From Pedobacter chinensis (GTDB lineage Bacteria > Bacteroidota > Bacteroidia > Sphingobacteriales > Sphingobacteriaceae), in NCBI RefSeq assembly GCF_003339865.1, contig NZ_QPKV01000008.1:156913-220912 (forward strand): 64,000 nt of DNA, written 5' to 3'. The notes beneath the pieces were generated by a model. It was not told the origin of the DNA, did no database searches, and saw only the letters and a list, made by a program, of their open reading frames with translations. Shown here one piece after another: positions 43,278-51,875 of the stretch. Position 1 is the stretch's first letter. Each line of letters begins with the position of its first letter. Made by a program: the position numbers and the translations under genes.

Positions 43278-43633
43278 TGGAAACATTTAAGATTACCAGA
43301 ATATTTACAGATTCTGAGGGAGAAAGTCATTTTCAAGACATCAACATTCCATTGAACGAAAGCGGAGAAATAGGCCTGCTTTCCGAAGCACAAAATGCCG
43401 ATAGCGTTATTTTCAGAAAAGTGAAGTCATCTTACAACTATGATTTTCACTGCGCACCTGCCAAACAGTACATTATTCTTCTCGATGGGGCCATTGAGAT
43501 TGAAACTTCCACAGGGGAAAAACGTAGTTTTTTCGCAGGAGAAGTATTATTGGTTGAAGATACCTGGGGAAAGGGACACCGTACCAGAAATCTCAGGCCA
43601 CAAGTTCGTTCAAGCATATTTATTACCCTATAA
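43277..43633 (+). CDS. Small cupin-domain protein
   Basis: 118 residues from ATG 43277; a start 8 codons earlier would lie inside the esterase gene. The single cupin has DFHCAPAKQYIILLDGAIEIETSTGEKRSF (motif 1, with His) and WGKGHRTRNLRPQVRSSIFI (motif 2, with His). No signal peptide. It may be a metal-dependent dioxygenase or isomerase acting on the ring-cleavage product, but this is inferred from position only. It is last in the dioxygenase-esterase-cupin unit and is followed by a terminator. Confidence 0.75.
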   Translation: METFKITRIFTDSEGESHFQDINIPLNESGEIGLLSEAQNADSVIFRKVKSSYNYDFHCAPAKQYIILLDGAIEIETSTGEKRSFFAGEVLLVEDTWGKGHRTRNLRPQVRSSIFITL

Positions 43634-43655
43634 ATTTCTTCATGTTTATATAGTT

Positions 43656-43691
43656 AGAGGGGGATTGCAGTAATGCAATTGCCCTTTTTAA
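43656..43691. terminator. Terminator between convergent cupin and Crp genes
   Basis: AGGGGGATTGCA, 4-nt loop, TGCAATTGCCCTTTTT: a 6-bp perfect inner stem plus a 4-bp outer one with one mismatch, ending in a T-run on the plus strand. It ends 2 bp before the Crp stop codon, so it may serve both genes. Confidence 0.7.
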
Positions 43692-43692
43692 C

Positions 43693-44271
43693 TTAATCTT
43701 TGATCATCTTTTTCCTGACCTTGCTGAGAAATTCGGCCGACATGCCCAAATACGAGGCGATATAGTGCTGGGCCACCCGTTGTGGAATGGTTGGATAATG
43801 TTCCAAAAAGTCAATATACTTTTCTTGTGCCGTTTTGGAGATGCTAAAATGCAGTCTGTTATGCAATACGGAGATGTTGCGTTCAACTAGTTTCCTGTAA
43901 AACCGCTCAAACCTCGGAACCCGAGCCAACAGTTCCTCTTTGGCCTGGTGGTTAAGGTATAAAATTTCCGATTCCTCCAGGGTTTCAATAAAGAGATTTC
44001 CAGGTTGTTGGTCTGCAAAACTGGCAATATCACTTATCCAGTTATCCTCAACGGCAAACTGGATAATCACTTCGTTACCATTTTCGTCAAGATAATATTT
44101 GCGCAGGCAGCCTTTTACCACAAATCCTTCAAAGTTACAGGTCTCTCCCGCCCTGAGCATGAGTTTTCTTTTTGCGATAGATCTGTGTTTCAACAATTGA
44201 TTGAATATTGACAGTTCATCCTCGTTAAAAGAAACATAACGGGTAACGTTTTTATTGATTTCAGTATACAA
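43693..44271 (-). CDS. Crp/Fnr-family transcriptional regulator
   Basis: 192 residues. The N-terminal cyclic-nucleotide-binding-like beta roll (about 20-125) has LMLRAGETCNFEGFVVKGCLRKYYLDENG. There is a long dimer helix, then a short HTH (HYIASYLGMSAEFLSKVRKKM). The ligand pocket lacks an obvious cAMP RAA-type phosphate cassette, as in most Bacteroidota members. It is convergent with the dioxygenase unit and is the nearest dimeric regulator to both shared operators, so it is one candidate for binding them, though Crp-type sites differ in form. Confidence 0.88.
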   Translation of the reverse strand: MYTEINKNVTRYVSFNEDELSIFNQLLKHRSIAKRKLMLRAGETCNFEGFVVKGCLRKYYLDENGNEVIIQFAVEDNWISDIASFADQQPGNLFIETLEESEILYLNHQAKEELLARVPRFERFYRKLVERNISVLHNRLHFSISKTAQEKYIDFLEHYPTIPQRVAQHYIASYLGMSAEFLSKVRKKMIKD

Positions 44272-44862
44272 AACTTTATATTTATTTTAAAACTTCCATT
44301 AATTACATCTATTCAAATGCAAAGACACATTAAGCTTTTCCATCCGGATGCTGGGGGCATTTTATATTCATGGCGGTTTTTGCAGACATCATATCTCTTA
44401 TGCTGAGCCCCATTTACATACTGCTGGCCCTAACAATTTGCATTCAATCAGCATTCTTTTCATTACGTTACCCATAATTAAACCCCGCTGAGATATGCTA
44501 ATTTAAGGAATAATCACTTCAAATTAACCAACTAAAAAAATGAAACTGAGCCATAGAATAAAGAACTGCCTGCAATGGGCAAGTAAAGGATAATGATTCG
44601 TTAATGCTTTTGCCTCACTCAAGTGTGATTACACATTTATAATGTTTTATTATTTCACAGAATGGACATCTTCAAATCAAGTTATGTGTATTAGATCGTT
44701 CAAAACGAATGCTGCCATATCCCCTCAGAACAACGCAGCTGGTTGGTATGAAACGGCAACCCCAATCAGAAAGTCTTATTTAAACAAGGAATGGTTGATT
44801 TTCTGCCTGGCCGCGCTGGCCACTCAAAACAATAGCGCCGTCAAATTGTTCCAAAGTGTTAA
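44272..44862. other. Gene-free stretch
   Basis: About 590 bp between the divergent Crp and TPR genes. The only frame of note (44642-44884) has no domain and overlaps the TPR gene start. No repeat, tRNA or strong hairpin was seen. By eye the G+C content rises from about here to the right. Confidence 0.4.
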
Positions 44863-45375
44863 ATGGCCAAAAGAAAGAACATAAAGTCCAAACAGCTTTT
44901 TGATGCAGCGCTTGATCTTGAAAAATCCGGAGACCTGGCCAGCGCAACAAAACTGTACCAGAAAGCCGTTTACACCGACCCGTCAAACTCCCACGCCTGG
45001 AACAGGCAAATGGTGCTTTACCGCAAATCAAAAACAAAAGAAGATGAGGTAAAACTTATCAGAATGGCCATTATTGAATACAAAAAAGCAATCGAGGCAC
45101 AGCAACAGGACTGGCTAACCACAAACAGGGCCAAGGTAGACAGCACCCGTGAACTGGCAAAGGTTTTGGGGCTCCTGGAACCAAATGGACTGCCCCGCCG
45201 TGGAGATTCCATATTGGAAAAATGGCAAACCAGGCTCTATCTGCTGGAATATCGGCTGAAAAATGCAAGGAAGAAGAAAACGCAGGCCAAAAGACCTACA
45301 AGCAAGCGCTCCAAAACAGGCGGGCCAGGGCCATCCAAATCCCCAACAAAAAAATCCGCTTTAAAAGCGAAATAG
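44863..45375 (+). CDS. TPR-containing protein with basic C-terminal tail
   Basis: 170 residues, cytoplasmic. One to two tetratricopeptide-like repeats (LFDAALDLEKSGDLASATKLYQKAVYTDPSNSHAWNRQMVLYRK) are followed by a helical middle and a tail from about 130 that is rich in Lys, Arg, Ser and Pro (KKKTQAKRPTSKRSKTGGPG). The basic disordered tail could bind nucleic acid or membranes. No function can be assigned. Single gene. Confidence 0.7.
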   Translation: MAKRKNIKSKQLFDAALDLEKSGDLASATKLYQKAVYTDPSNSHAWNRQMVLYRKSKTKEDEVKLIRMAIIEYKKAIEAQQQDWLTTNRAKVDSTRELAKVLGLLEPNGLPRRGDSILEKWQTRLYLLEYRLKNARKKKTQAKRPTSKRSKTGGPGPSKSPTKKSALKAK

Positions 45376-45424
45376 ATTAAAAGTTGATCCGCTTCCTAGT
45401 CAAGGCAGTCTAAAAGACCAGAAG

Positions 45425-45985
45425 TCAAATAAGCTGTTCAAAAAGATTTTTAATATCAGCTGCCACCCTGCCCATGTTGTCCTCAAACTGATGACCACCC
45501 TTTTCCAGTTCGATAAAAATTGCATCAGCAACATTCTTCCGATATTTCTCCAGGTGGCCAAAACTGACCACATCATCATCCGTGCAATGATAAAAATTGA
45601 ACGGAACACCTTTGGGCAGTTTTGCTCCAAATCCCTTTTTCAATTTCAGTCCCTGTAACCAATCTTCATCCCCTGCCCAAAAGGGCGGTGCTAAAAGAAA
45701 AACCCCGGCAATTTTGCCTAACAGCTTCCGTTCAGACAGGTATTTCAGCAGCATTGAACCTCCCAGAGAATGCCCTATCAGTATGGCGCCCTTACCAAGC
45801 TTTCCAAGTTCTGTACCGATCTTATCCAGCCAGCCAAAATCCGGAGAATCCTCATTTCCAGGCATCTGCGGATAATTAACCTTAAAACCTTCGCCCAATT
45901 CGTTTGCCAGCGAATCCCTCATCGCCAGATCTGCATGATAGCCGTCCTCATCCCCTCCATGAATAAAAAGCACTTGTTGTTGCAT
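45425..45985 (-). CDS. RBBP9/YdeN-like alpha/beta hydrolase
   Basis: 186 residues from ATG 45985 (the frame can be extended two codons to a TTG). VLFIHGGDEDGYHADLAMRD is the oxyanion loop, the nucleophile lies in ILIGHSLGGSMLLKYL, Asp in CTDDDVVSFGH, and His in EKGGHQFEDNMGRVAADI. It is a small serine hydrolase of unknown substrate, cytoplasmic. Convergent with the TPR gene, 49 bp away. Confidence 0.85.
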   Translation of the reverse strand: MQQQVLFIHGGDEDGYHADLAMRDSLANELGEGFKVNYPQMPGNEDSPDFGWLDKIGTELGKLGKGAILIGHSLGGSMLLKYLSERKLLGKIAGVFLLAPPFWAGDEDWLQGLKLKKGFGAKLPKGVPFNFYHCTDDDVVSFGHLEKYRKNVADAIFIELEKGGHQFEDNMGRVAADIKNLFEQLI

Positions 45986-46668
45986 AACCAAAACGTTTTA
46001 TACCAGAGCAACAAACCAAGGGTTCATTTGGTTCGGAAACAACTGATCCACTAAAAATCCCGGCCGCCATCTTCAGTCCGGGGTAAGTTCAACATCAGGA
46101 TATGTTACCCTTTCAGGGTTTTGTAACTGTTTATTGATGCACTTTCCAGCATAATTCCAACACATCGTGGTTATTTGAAGTCCGAAGGATTTGAATTCAC
46201 GTTAAGTTAAGCACAATTGTGTCAGTCTGATCGTAGTCGAAGGCCTTGTTATCGTCGAAAACTAAAAAGAATTGTCCTTCGGCTATACTACCATCGATAT
46301 GTTTTTATAACTCTTTGTTAATCATAATTTTAACTTAAATTTAAAGAGAATACCCCCGCAGATTTAAAAAGATTACGCGAATTTTATTTTTTCTGCGCAA
46401 ATCAGCGGCATCTGCGGGAAATACCTGAAGAATTTCAATGTTATTGATTTTCATGACCACAAAGTAGCTGCGAAGCAAAATGAAATTATCACTCAAACTG
46501 ACGGCGATTGCCTTAACTTAATGACATTGAGATCCCTCTTGAACCTGCAATCGTTTCTTTCATTACCTGAAAGCACCAAAGGGTTTAGCAGCACAAACAA
46601 TCAACTTTTCTTAAGAAATGCCACGAGAAAAGTTAATATGACCAAACCGTATCCGGTCCGGCACCCTC
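45986..46668. other. Gene-free stretch with fragments of dispersed repeats
   Basis: Holds GTCAGTCTGATCGTAGTCGA at 46221 (a common Bacteroidota intergenic repeat core). It also has a perfect 9-bp inverted repeat CCCGCAGAT (46355-46363) / ATCTGCGGG (46410-46418) around an AT-rich centre, and the 17-mer TTAACTTAATGACATTG at 46513-46529, identical to 16168-16184. An 83-codon plus-strand frame at 46521 is not credible. Confidence 0.6.
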
Positions 46669-47055
46669 TTATTTCCCCTCGGAAAGTGTTGCGAACTTTG
46701 ACAACTTTTCTCTCGATACATAGGAAACCACCAGAATGGCCAGCATCACGATTGGAGCAATCAGGTTGCTAATGGGGTCTCCTGCAAAATAATGCGCAAA
46801 GAACGCAGAAAAGAAATTGACGAAAAAACAGGCATACGCCCATTCCTTAACCCGGGCGGGAACAGATGGAATCCCAAGGGCCAGTGCCCCCAGAAGTTTT
46901 GCGATCCCCAGCTCGACACGGAACCAGTCGGGAAATCCAATATGTGCATAACCGGCCACCATGACCGGGTTGAACAGATAATTGAAAAAGGATAGTGTCA
47001 TACCAGCCACTACAAGGCCGGTTGAAATCCAATAGATGATCTTCGTTGCTTTCAT
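46669..47055 (-). CDS. DoxX-family membrane protein
   Basis: 128 residues, four membrane helices (IIYWISTGLVVAGMTLSFF, VELGIAKLLGALALGIPS, WAYACFFVNFFSAFFAHYF, IAPIVMLAILVVSYVS). It belongs to the DoxX-like_2 group. It is divergent from an HxlR regulator 94 bp away, the classical arrangement for a redox-responsive regulator and its target. Function unknown; the family is linked to quinone and electrophile tolerance. Confidence 0.85.
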   Translation of the reverse strand: MKATKIIYWISTGLVVAGMTLSFFNYLFNPVMVAGYAHIGFPDWFRVELGIAKLLGALALGIPSVPARVKEWAYACFFVNFFSAFFAHYFAGDPISNLIAPIVMLAILVVSYVSREKLSKFATLSEGK

Positions 47056-47094
47056 AAAAAATAATTAAGCCCCAAAACTATCAAAGGATTAGTT

Positions 47095-47142
47095 TACTTT
47101 TGTAACTGGTTTACCACAAGAAAGTAGTTTCCTTCAGGAAAC
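47095..47142 (+). promoter_or_regulatory. HxlR promoter and candidate operators
   Basis: TACTTTTG (47095-47102) fits TAnnTTTG and predicts a start about 40 bp before the HxlR ATG. In the leader lies the perfect 6-bp inverted repeat GTTTCC/GGAAAC (47127-47132, 47137-47142) with a 4-nt spacer. It could be an autoregulatory site or a small hairpin near the ribosome-binding region. Confidence 0.35.
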
Positions 47143-47149
47143 CAACCCA

Positions 47150-47515
47150 ATGAAAATGACAAAAGAAGAGCAACAACTCAGCCCTGTTACCTGTAGCGCC
47201 CATCACCGCGCCATCAGCGACACTATGGACATCCTGTCCGGAAAATGGAAGATCCGAATCATCGGTGAACTGATCTTTGGAAAAAAACGCTTCGGCGAAC
47301 TCCTTTCAAGCATTGAGGGCATCGCCGCCAAAATGCTCTCCAAGGAACTTCAGGACCTGGAAACCAATCAACTCGTCAAACGCACCGTTCGGCAGACCAA
47401 GCCCATTACCGTAGAATACGAGCTTACCGCTTATGGACGAACCGTAAAGCCCGTTATCACCGCCATGGCAAACTGGGGCCAACAGCACCGGGAGCTCATC
47501 AGAAAAAAACAGTAA
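47150..47515 (+). CDS. HxlR-family winged-helix transcriptional regulator
   Basis: 121 residues. It has the family core CSAHHRAISDTMDILSGKWKIRIIGELIFGKKRFGELLSSI, MLSKELQDLETNQLVKRTV and VEYELTAYGRTVKPVITAM. The single Cys near residue 15, just before the first helix, is the position at which HypR/YodB-type members sense quinones, diamide or hypochlorite by thiol modification. The divergent DoxX gene is the obvious target. Confidence 0.9.
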   Translation: MKMTKEEQQLSPVTCSAHHRAISDTMDILSGKWKIRIIGELIFGKKRFGELLSSIEGIAAKMLSKELQDLETNQLVKRTVRQTKPITVEYELTAYGRTVKPVITAMANWGQQHRELIRKKQ

Positions 47516-47525
47516 AAGGAAATCA

Positions 47526-47879
47526 CTACTTCTGTTTCGCTACCACAAAAGCCCGTAATCCCGCAAGCTTATCGCCAGCAAAACGCCAGACATCGCAGTA
47601 GTCATAATGCAGCACAGTGCCGTTTTTGTCCTTTATCGAAATCTCTCCGACCGCGGTCAGCAGGTCGCCTTCAGCAATCAGATCGATCACATTGAATTTC
47701 GGGGGCTCATGATAGTTTTCTGCCATGTATTCCCTGACCGATTGTTTTCCTTCCAATACCTTATCACCGATAAATTCCCAAACGGTGTCTTCGGTGCAGA
47801 ATTCCAGAAAACCTTCATGGTCACCAGTGCTGATGGCTTCATTTGCCTTGATCAATAGTTCTTTTCGTTGAGCTGACAT
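47526..47879 (-). CDS. SnoaL-like/NTF2-fold protein
   Basis: 117 residues from ATG 47879 (MSAQRKELLIKANEAI); the frame is open further upstream but without a convincing start. It is an NTF2-like cone fold with FLEFCTEDTVWEFIGDKVLEG, VREYMAENYHEPPKFNVIDLIAEGDLLTAVGEI and YCDVWRFAGDKLAGLRAFV. Such proteins are isomerases, hydrolases or ligand carriers of diverse kinds; the substrate is not predictable. Convergent with hxlR, 10 bp apart. Confidence 0.8.
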   Translation of the reverse strand: MSAQRKELLIKANEAISTGDHEGFLEFCTEDTVWEFIGDKVLEGKQSVREYMAENYHEPPKFNVIDLIAEGDLLTAVGEISIKDKNGTVLHYDYCDVWRFAGDKLAGLRAFVVAKQK

Positions 47880-48259
47880 ACCTAAAAAATTAAGTCCTTT
47901 AATTAACGGTTGAAGCGGCCAATAAGTTTTCTTCGAACAAACCTGAAAATACAAAACCAACATCTCGCTTATTAAGCCGCTACAAGATTAAGGATGTAAC
48001 AAATGATCGCAAGCCACTTACAGATATGATTTGTTTTACTGGGTGGATGATATTAGATTTGAATAGCATAAGCTTGTAAAACAAATTACCATTATCACAT
48101 TGGAAGCGCGATCAACGGTTTAACAAAAAAATGTTGCCCCAGGTATGTACCTGTTCGCAACTTTTGGAGATCAAAAGAAAATGATCTCAAAAACTGAGCT
48201 TGAACATGGGACAACTGTTTTGAGATTTTTGTGCTAAAAAAGCCATAAAAACATTGTGG
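47880..48259. other. Gene-free stretch
   Basis: 380 bp. The only structure seen is a perfect 9-bp inverted repeat ATCTCAAAA (48184-48192) / TTTTGAGAT (48218-48226) with a 25-nt loop. On the minus strand it is followed by T-rich text, and it may be a weak terminator for the thioredoxin gene at 48260. Confidence 0.4.
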
Positions 48260-49378
48260 TTATTTGAGCAGATTGGCTAGTTTTTCATGTAATGCTTCTC
48301 TTTTCAAGTCTTTTTCTATGACGATCCCATCAGGAGAGATCAATAGGTTCGCCGGGATCGTAGTAATGCCGTAAAGCTTGTAAGGCAGATTTTCATTCCC
48401 TTTGAGATCGGACAGCTGTGGCCAGGTCAACCCATCCTCTTTAATCGCTTTCAACCATTTGTCCTTGTCCTTTGCCTCATCGATTGATACGCTGAGCACC
48501 ACAAGACCACGGTTCTTGTATTTGTTATAGGCCGACAAAACGTTGGGGTTTTCCAAACGGCAGGGACCGCACCATGAAGCCCAGAAATCCAGAAGAACAA
48601 ATTTCCCCCTGAAATCAGAGAGTTTTACCACTTTTCCATTCATGTCCGGTTGGGCAAAATCCCTTGCGGGCATGCCCACACTTACTTTCTTTCCCAACTG
48701 AATTTTTTGGCTTATGCTCTTTCCCAAATCTGAAGATTTGAGTTCGGACGAAAGTCCATTAAAACTGCTTTCCACATCTTTGAGCCAGCGGCTGTCCCTG
48801 ATGAGGTCCCTCAAAGTTACCAGGCTCACATAGGAATAAGGATGCTGATTGATAAACGCGAATTGTACCGGAACCATCGAGTCCAGATGAGAATGATATT
48901 CCCGTTTCAACCGGACAACCAGGGCCGTGTCTTTTTTCTCTTCTTCGCTAAGCTCGGAAGGGTCCCGCAGGGTAAGCATTTTTTCAAAATAGGGCTGAAG
49001 TGTTCTTTTGAGCACAGCGTAATCCCTGTTGAGGGGCGTGCCGCTGTTCATGGAATGGCGGAGCGTGTCAGGAGAGTTCAATATGATATTGCCTTTCTCC
49101 AGATATACCGTCGCCGCATCGTACACGATATTAGCATATTTTGGATTCTGGTTGCGGTAAAGACTTGCCTTGACAGGAGCAGACACAGTGCCTGAAAATT
49201 GGAATCTTTTATCATGAACAGTTACCGAGTCATCAGTAAAGCCCTTGGATGATGGGTAGGAAAGAAAGATCTTATCTCCCTCGCGGAACCCATTACCGTG
49301 CCCTGTCAAAGTGAACCTGTCTTGCGCAAAGCCGTAAAAACCCATTAACACCAGCGATAAAAACAACTTCGTTCTCAT
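48260..49378 (-). CDS. DUF4369-TlpA-type thiol-disulfide oxidoreductase, third copy
   Basis: 372 residues. The signal peptide ends YGFAQ. DUF4369 domain (FTLTGHGNGFREGDKIFLSY), helical linker, then the thioredoxin domain with FVLLDFWASWCGPCRLENPNVL (CGPC near 268-271) and the cis-Pro loop GITTIPANLLISPDG. Same architecture as the pair at 24447 and 25743, but it stands alone, with a more GC-rich coding sequence, and is clearly diverged from them. Periplasmic redox role expected; partner unknown. Confidence 0.9.
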   Translation of the reverse strand: MRTKLFLSLVLMGFYGFAQDRFTLTGHGNGFREGDKIFLSYPSSKGFTDDSVTVHDKRFQFSGTVSAPVKASLYRNQNPKYANIVYDAATVYLEKGNIILNSPDTLRHSMNSGTPLNRDYAVLKRTLQPYFEKMLTLRDPSELSEEEKKDTALVVRLKREYHSHLDSMVPVQFAFINQHPYSYVSLVTLRDLIRDSRWLKDVESSFNGLSSELKSSDLGKSISQKIQLGKKVSVGMPARDFAQPDMNGKVVKLSDFRGKFVLLDFWASWCGPCRLENPNVLSAYNKYKNRGLVVLSVSIDEAKDKDKWLKAIKEDGLTWPQLSDLKGNENLPYKLYGITTIPANLLISPDGIVIEKDLKREALHEKLANLLK

Positions 49379-49386
49379 GCCCTAAT

Positions 49387-49574
49387 TTATTTATTCTTTA
49401 TTGAATTTCCAAGCAAGCGATCAGGCAGCCATTTCTGTAGTTCATAGAAGAGGAATCGTGATGATAAACTGTCCATTGTTTTTGTTTCTCTTGCGCTTAA
49501 TCCTAAATCAATATGTTTGGCAAATTCTAACGAACGAGAAAGGAGCCAATCAGTGGCAAGAACACTAGAATTTC
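49387..49574 (-). pseudogene. Possible C-terminal gene remnant
   Basis: Between the DinB stop and the thioredoxin start there is an open stretch whose translation (VLATDWLLSRSLEFAKHIDL, RETKTMDSLSSRFLFYELQK, WLPDRLLGN) has the look of an amphipathic helical protein end. Upstream the frame only continues out of phase through the DinB coding region, so no complete gene exists. Family not recognised. Confidence 0.25.
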
Positions 49575-50099
49575 TTAGAACAGTTTCTCCTGTGGAGGGG
49601 TAACTTCTGCCAGCCTTAAATAGACCGTGGTCTGCCCCCTGTGGTGTGCCTGGTGCTCCAGCACTTTCCATAGCGCGATTTCCTTGTTCATTTCGAACCG
49701 GCCGAAAAGCTTTACTTTTTCTGCAAGCTGCACCGGGCTCATCCTGCCTGCGTTTTCGATCACAAAGTCATAGCTGGTCATTACAATCTTTACCACATTC
49801 GCCTTAGTTTTATCACTGGATTTCTCAAGTTCCCCGGGAGCCGATGGGCTTTTCACGCCCATTGCAAGTGAAGCCAGTCCATAGTTGGCATCAGCAAGGT
49901 GCAGCATCTGCTCGGCAAAAGACCGCATCTCCTTTGTCGGTCTTAGCACGTAGCTGGCCTCGGGCATCGCGTCCAAATATTCTTTGGTATAGGCCTTTGA
50001 GCGTTCCCATTCCTTTACAATGTCGGCCTGGCTTACCTGTGCTTGAGCAAACTGGCTTGTCATGATCAATAGTGCGAATGTTAAACTTTTAAGTTTCAT
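49575..50099 (-). CDS. Exported DinB-family protein
   Basis: 174 residues from ATG 50099, which gives a signal peptide (LTFALLIMTSQFAQA); the open frame extends 18 codons upstream without support. It has a DinB/YfiT-like four-helix bundle with the metal His in QMLHLADANYGL and the HQAHHRGQTTVYLRLA motif near the C-terminus. DinB-fold enzymes are metal-dependent thiol-transferases or hydrolases. Export is unusual outside Bacteroidota. Function unknown. Confidence 0.85.
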   Translation of the reverse strand: MKLKSLTFALLIMTSQFAQAQVSQADIVKEWERSKAYTKEYLDAMPEASYVLRPTKEMRSFAEQMLHLADANYGLASLAMGVKSPSAPGELEKSSDKTKANVVKIVMTSYDFVIENAGRMSPVQLAEKVKLFGRFEMNKEIALWKVLEHQAHHRGQTTVYLRLAEVTPPQEKLF

Positions 50100-50213
50100 A
50101 TGTTTCGGGGCTAAATGAATATCCGGTTTTTTGATTCGATCAAACCTACCCATCTCTCCTTATATTTCCGCGGTGGTAAACGGACAATCTCAAGGGGCGT
50201 TCGGGACAGGCAC

Positions 50214-51407
50214 CTATCTTCCGAAACCTTTTTTGATCGTGTCAAGACGGCCCTGATCATTGGATCTGCCGAATTCAATATCGTGGCACTGGTTAAATTC
50301 TACGAATGCCTTTAACGCATCGATAAACTTTCCGAGGACCTCACCACTAAGCTCAACCTGCTCAAAATGGAGATTGTGCACGATCAGCACTTTCTTTTTT
50401 CGATCGGCCTTAGCATCCATCCTGGCGATAAAGATTTCTCCTGCCAGTACAGGAAGCGAGAAATAACCATAAAGCCGCTTGGGTGCTGGTACGAAGCATT
50501 CGATCTGGTAATCAAATCCAAAGAAATCCCTGAGCCTATGGCGGAAAACATTCAATATATCAAAGGGAGAAAGGATGAAAACACCACCTGTTATTTCAAC
50601 TTCAATATTTTGTTCAGGCAACATATACAGCGAGCCTCTTACCCCTTCTACACTGACGCGTTTTACCTCCCCCTCCTTTACCATTTTCTCAAGTTCAGAT
50701 TTTACCAGATTGCCCTTTACCCTCCTTGCTCTCCATGCCATTTCCTTTACCGAACAAATCCCCAGTGCCCCTAAAATCCTTAAGACAATGAACCTTGCAA
50801 ACTCTTCGGCTGTCGGCATGGTCAGATCAGTTTCCTGCGGCACCAGGTTAAGTGGCACATCATAGCGCTTATGGAACTTGCTGTCGCGGCTGATCATCAG
50901 TCTTCCCTCAAGGTATAGCCTTTCCAGCGCTACCTTTGCAGGGCGCCAGTCCCACCAGCCTGAACTGGCTTCTACCCTGTCGTTTTCAAAATCCCCGACC
51001 ATTACCGGTCCGTCACGTTCCACTTGATCCATTATTTGTTGCATGAGATTTGTCAGTGATTTCTCCAGCGGCTTACCCTGGGAGGCAAAGGCTTCCTTCA
51101 CAGGAAGAGAAAACCGAAAATCCTTCATCGGCAGATATCCAGCATCTGAAGTGAAATACTCGAACACCCGCCCATCCCCGCAAAGCGCTGATAGCCAGCC
51201 GGGCTCATAATCTGGGATCCTTGCAAATAACACATGGTGGTGCGCCCGTTCCACGACGTAATTGGTATCAAGCTGCACAAAGCCAAGATGATCGATCAGT
51301 TTATAAACTGCCTCGATTCCCAAACCGAACTGGGCGGATTTAGCGAGGCCTGCCGCATTCAGTATAATCTTTCGCGCTTGAGATTTGGAAAGTGAAATAG
51401 GTTCCAT
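50214..51407 (-). CDS. YcaQ-family winged-helix DNA glycosylase (HTH_42)
   Basis: 397 residues. It starts with LSKSQARKIILNAAGLA, then IDHLGFVQLDTNYVVERAHHHVLFARIPDY, WWDWRPAKVALERLYLEGRLMISRD and FDILNVFRHRLRDFFGFDYQIECF. These are hallmarks of the HTH_42 family that includes E. coli YcaQ, which unhooks interstrand DNA crosslinks, and the Streptomyces toxin-resistance glycosylases. The E. coli catalytic QxQ motif was not identified by eye; here QLD in VQLDTNYV occupies a likely equivalent place. Single gene; role in repair of alkylated or crosslinked DNA inferred. Confidence 0.85.
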   Translation of the reverse strand: MEPISLSKSQARKIILNAAGLAKSAQFGLGIEAVYKLIDHLGFVQLDTNYVVERAHHHVLFARIPDYEPGWLSALCGDGRVFEYFTSDAGYLPMKDFRFSLPVKEAFASQGKPLEKSLTNLMQQIMDQVERDGPVMVGDFENDRVEASSGWWDWRPAKVALERLYLEGRLMISRDSKFHKRYDVPLNLVPQETDLTMPTAEEFARFIVLRILGALGICSVKEMAWRARRVKGNLVKSELEKMVKEGEVKRVSVEGVRGSLYMLPEQNIEVEITGGVFILSPFDILNVFRHRLRDFFGFDYQIECFVPAPKRLYGYFSLPVLAGEIFIARMDAKADRKKKVLIVHNLHFEQVELSGEVLGKFIDALKAFVEFNQCHDIEFGRSNDQGRLDTIKKGFGR

Positions 51408-51771
51408 TACACTAAAATAGGCAAATGTTTTAAACTACCTGAATTTCCCGGGTTGGATAATCCTCTGTAATGGTTGCTGGTCCATGTCAAGGCTTTTCCC
51501 TTACCGCAAAGAAATCACGTCTTTATATTCATTCATTGAAATTTAAGTTATGCGCCCTTCGTCACTGTTTTTAGGTTTCTTGTTTTGGTTGTTAGAATTT
51601 CGGAATTGATCACTTTCACCTTCGGGGTGTCGATTATAAAAAATCAACGGGTAATTGACGATCAGTAATTCCAATATGATTTTTTAATTGTGTGAAGGGT
51701 TCTTTTGATGGGATCACAACAAGAAGTAATCGATTATTGTAGTGAGGAGATATATTTTCAAATTTGGATCA
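51408..51771. other. Gene-free stretch
   Basis: 364 bp with no credible frame, repeat or RNA gene recognised. A 71-codon minus-strand frame at 51714-51929 runs through the terminator hairpin and is rejected. Confidence 0.4.
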
Positions 51772-51870
51772 TCAGCCAAAAACTGTATCAACCTTGCAAA
51801 ATACGCCGTGTTGGATGAGAATGGTCCGACAGGAAAATTTTTCGGTGAAGAAGGCGAGCTTCCCTGGTAA
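51772..51870 (+). pseudogene. C-terminal remnant of a short-chain dehydrogenase
   Basis: The plus-strand translation SAKNCINLAKYAVLDENGPT, then GKFFGEEGELPW and a stop, resembles the C-terminal end of carbonyl-reductase-type SDR enzymes (LA...DGPTG.F......PW). Nothing of the Rossmann core is present upstream. It is a decayed relic at the left margin of the graveyard region. Confidence 0.45.
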
Positions 51871-51875
51871 CCGAT

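Noticed and set aside
44642..44884. 80-codon plus-strand frame before the TPR gene
   Set aside because: No recognisable domain and it overlaps the TPR gene start out of frame.
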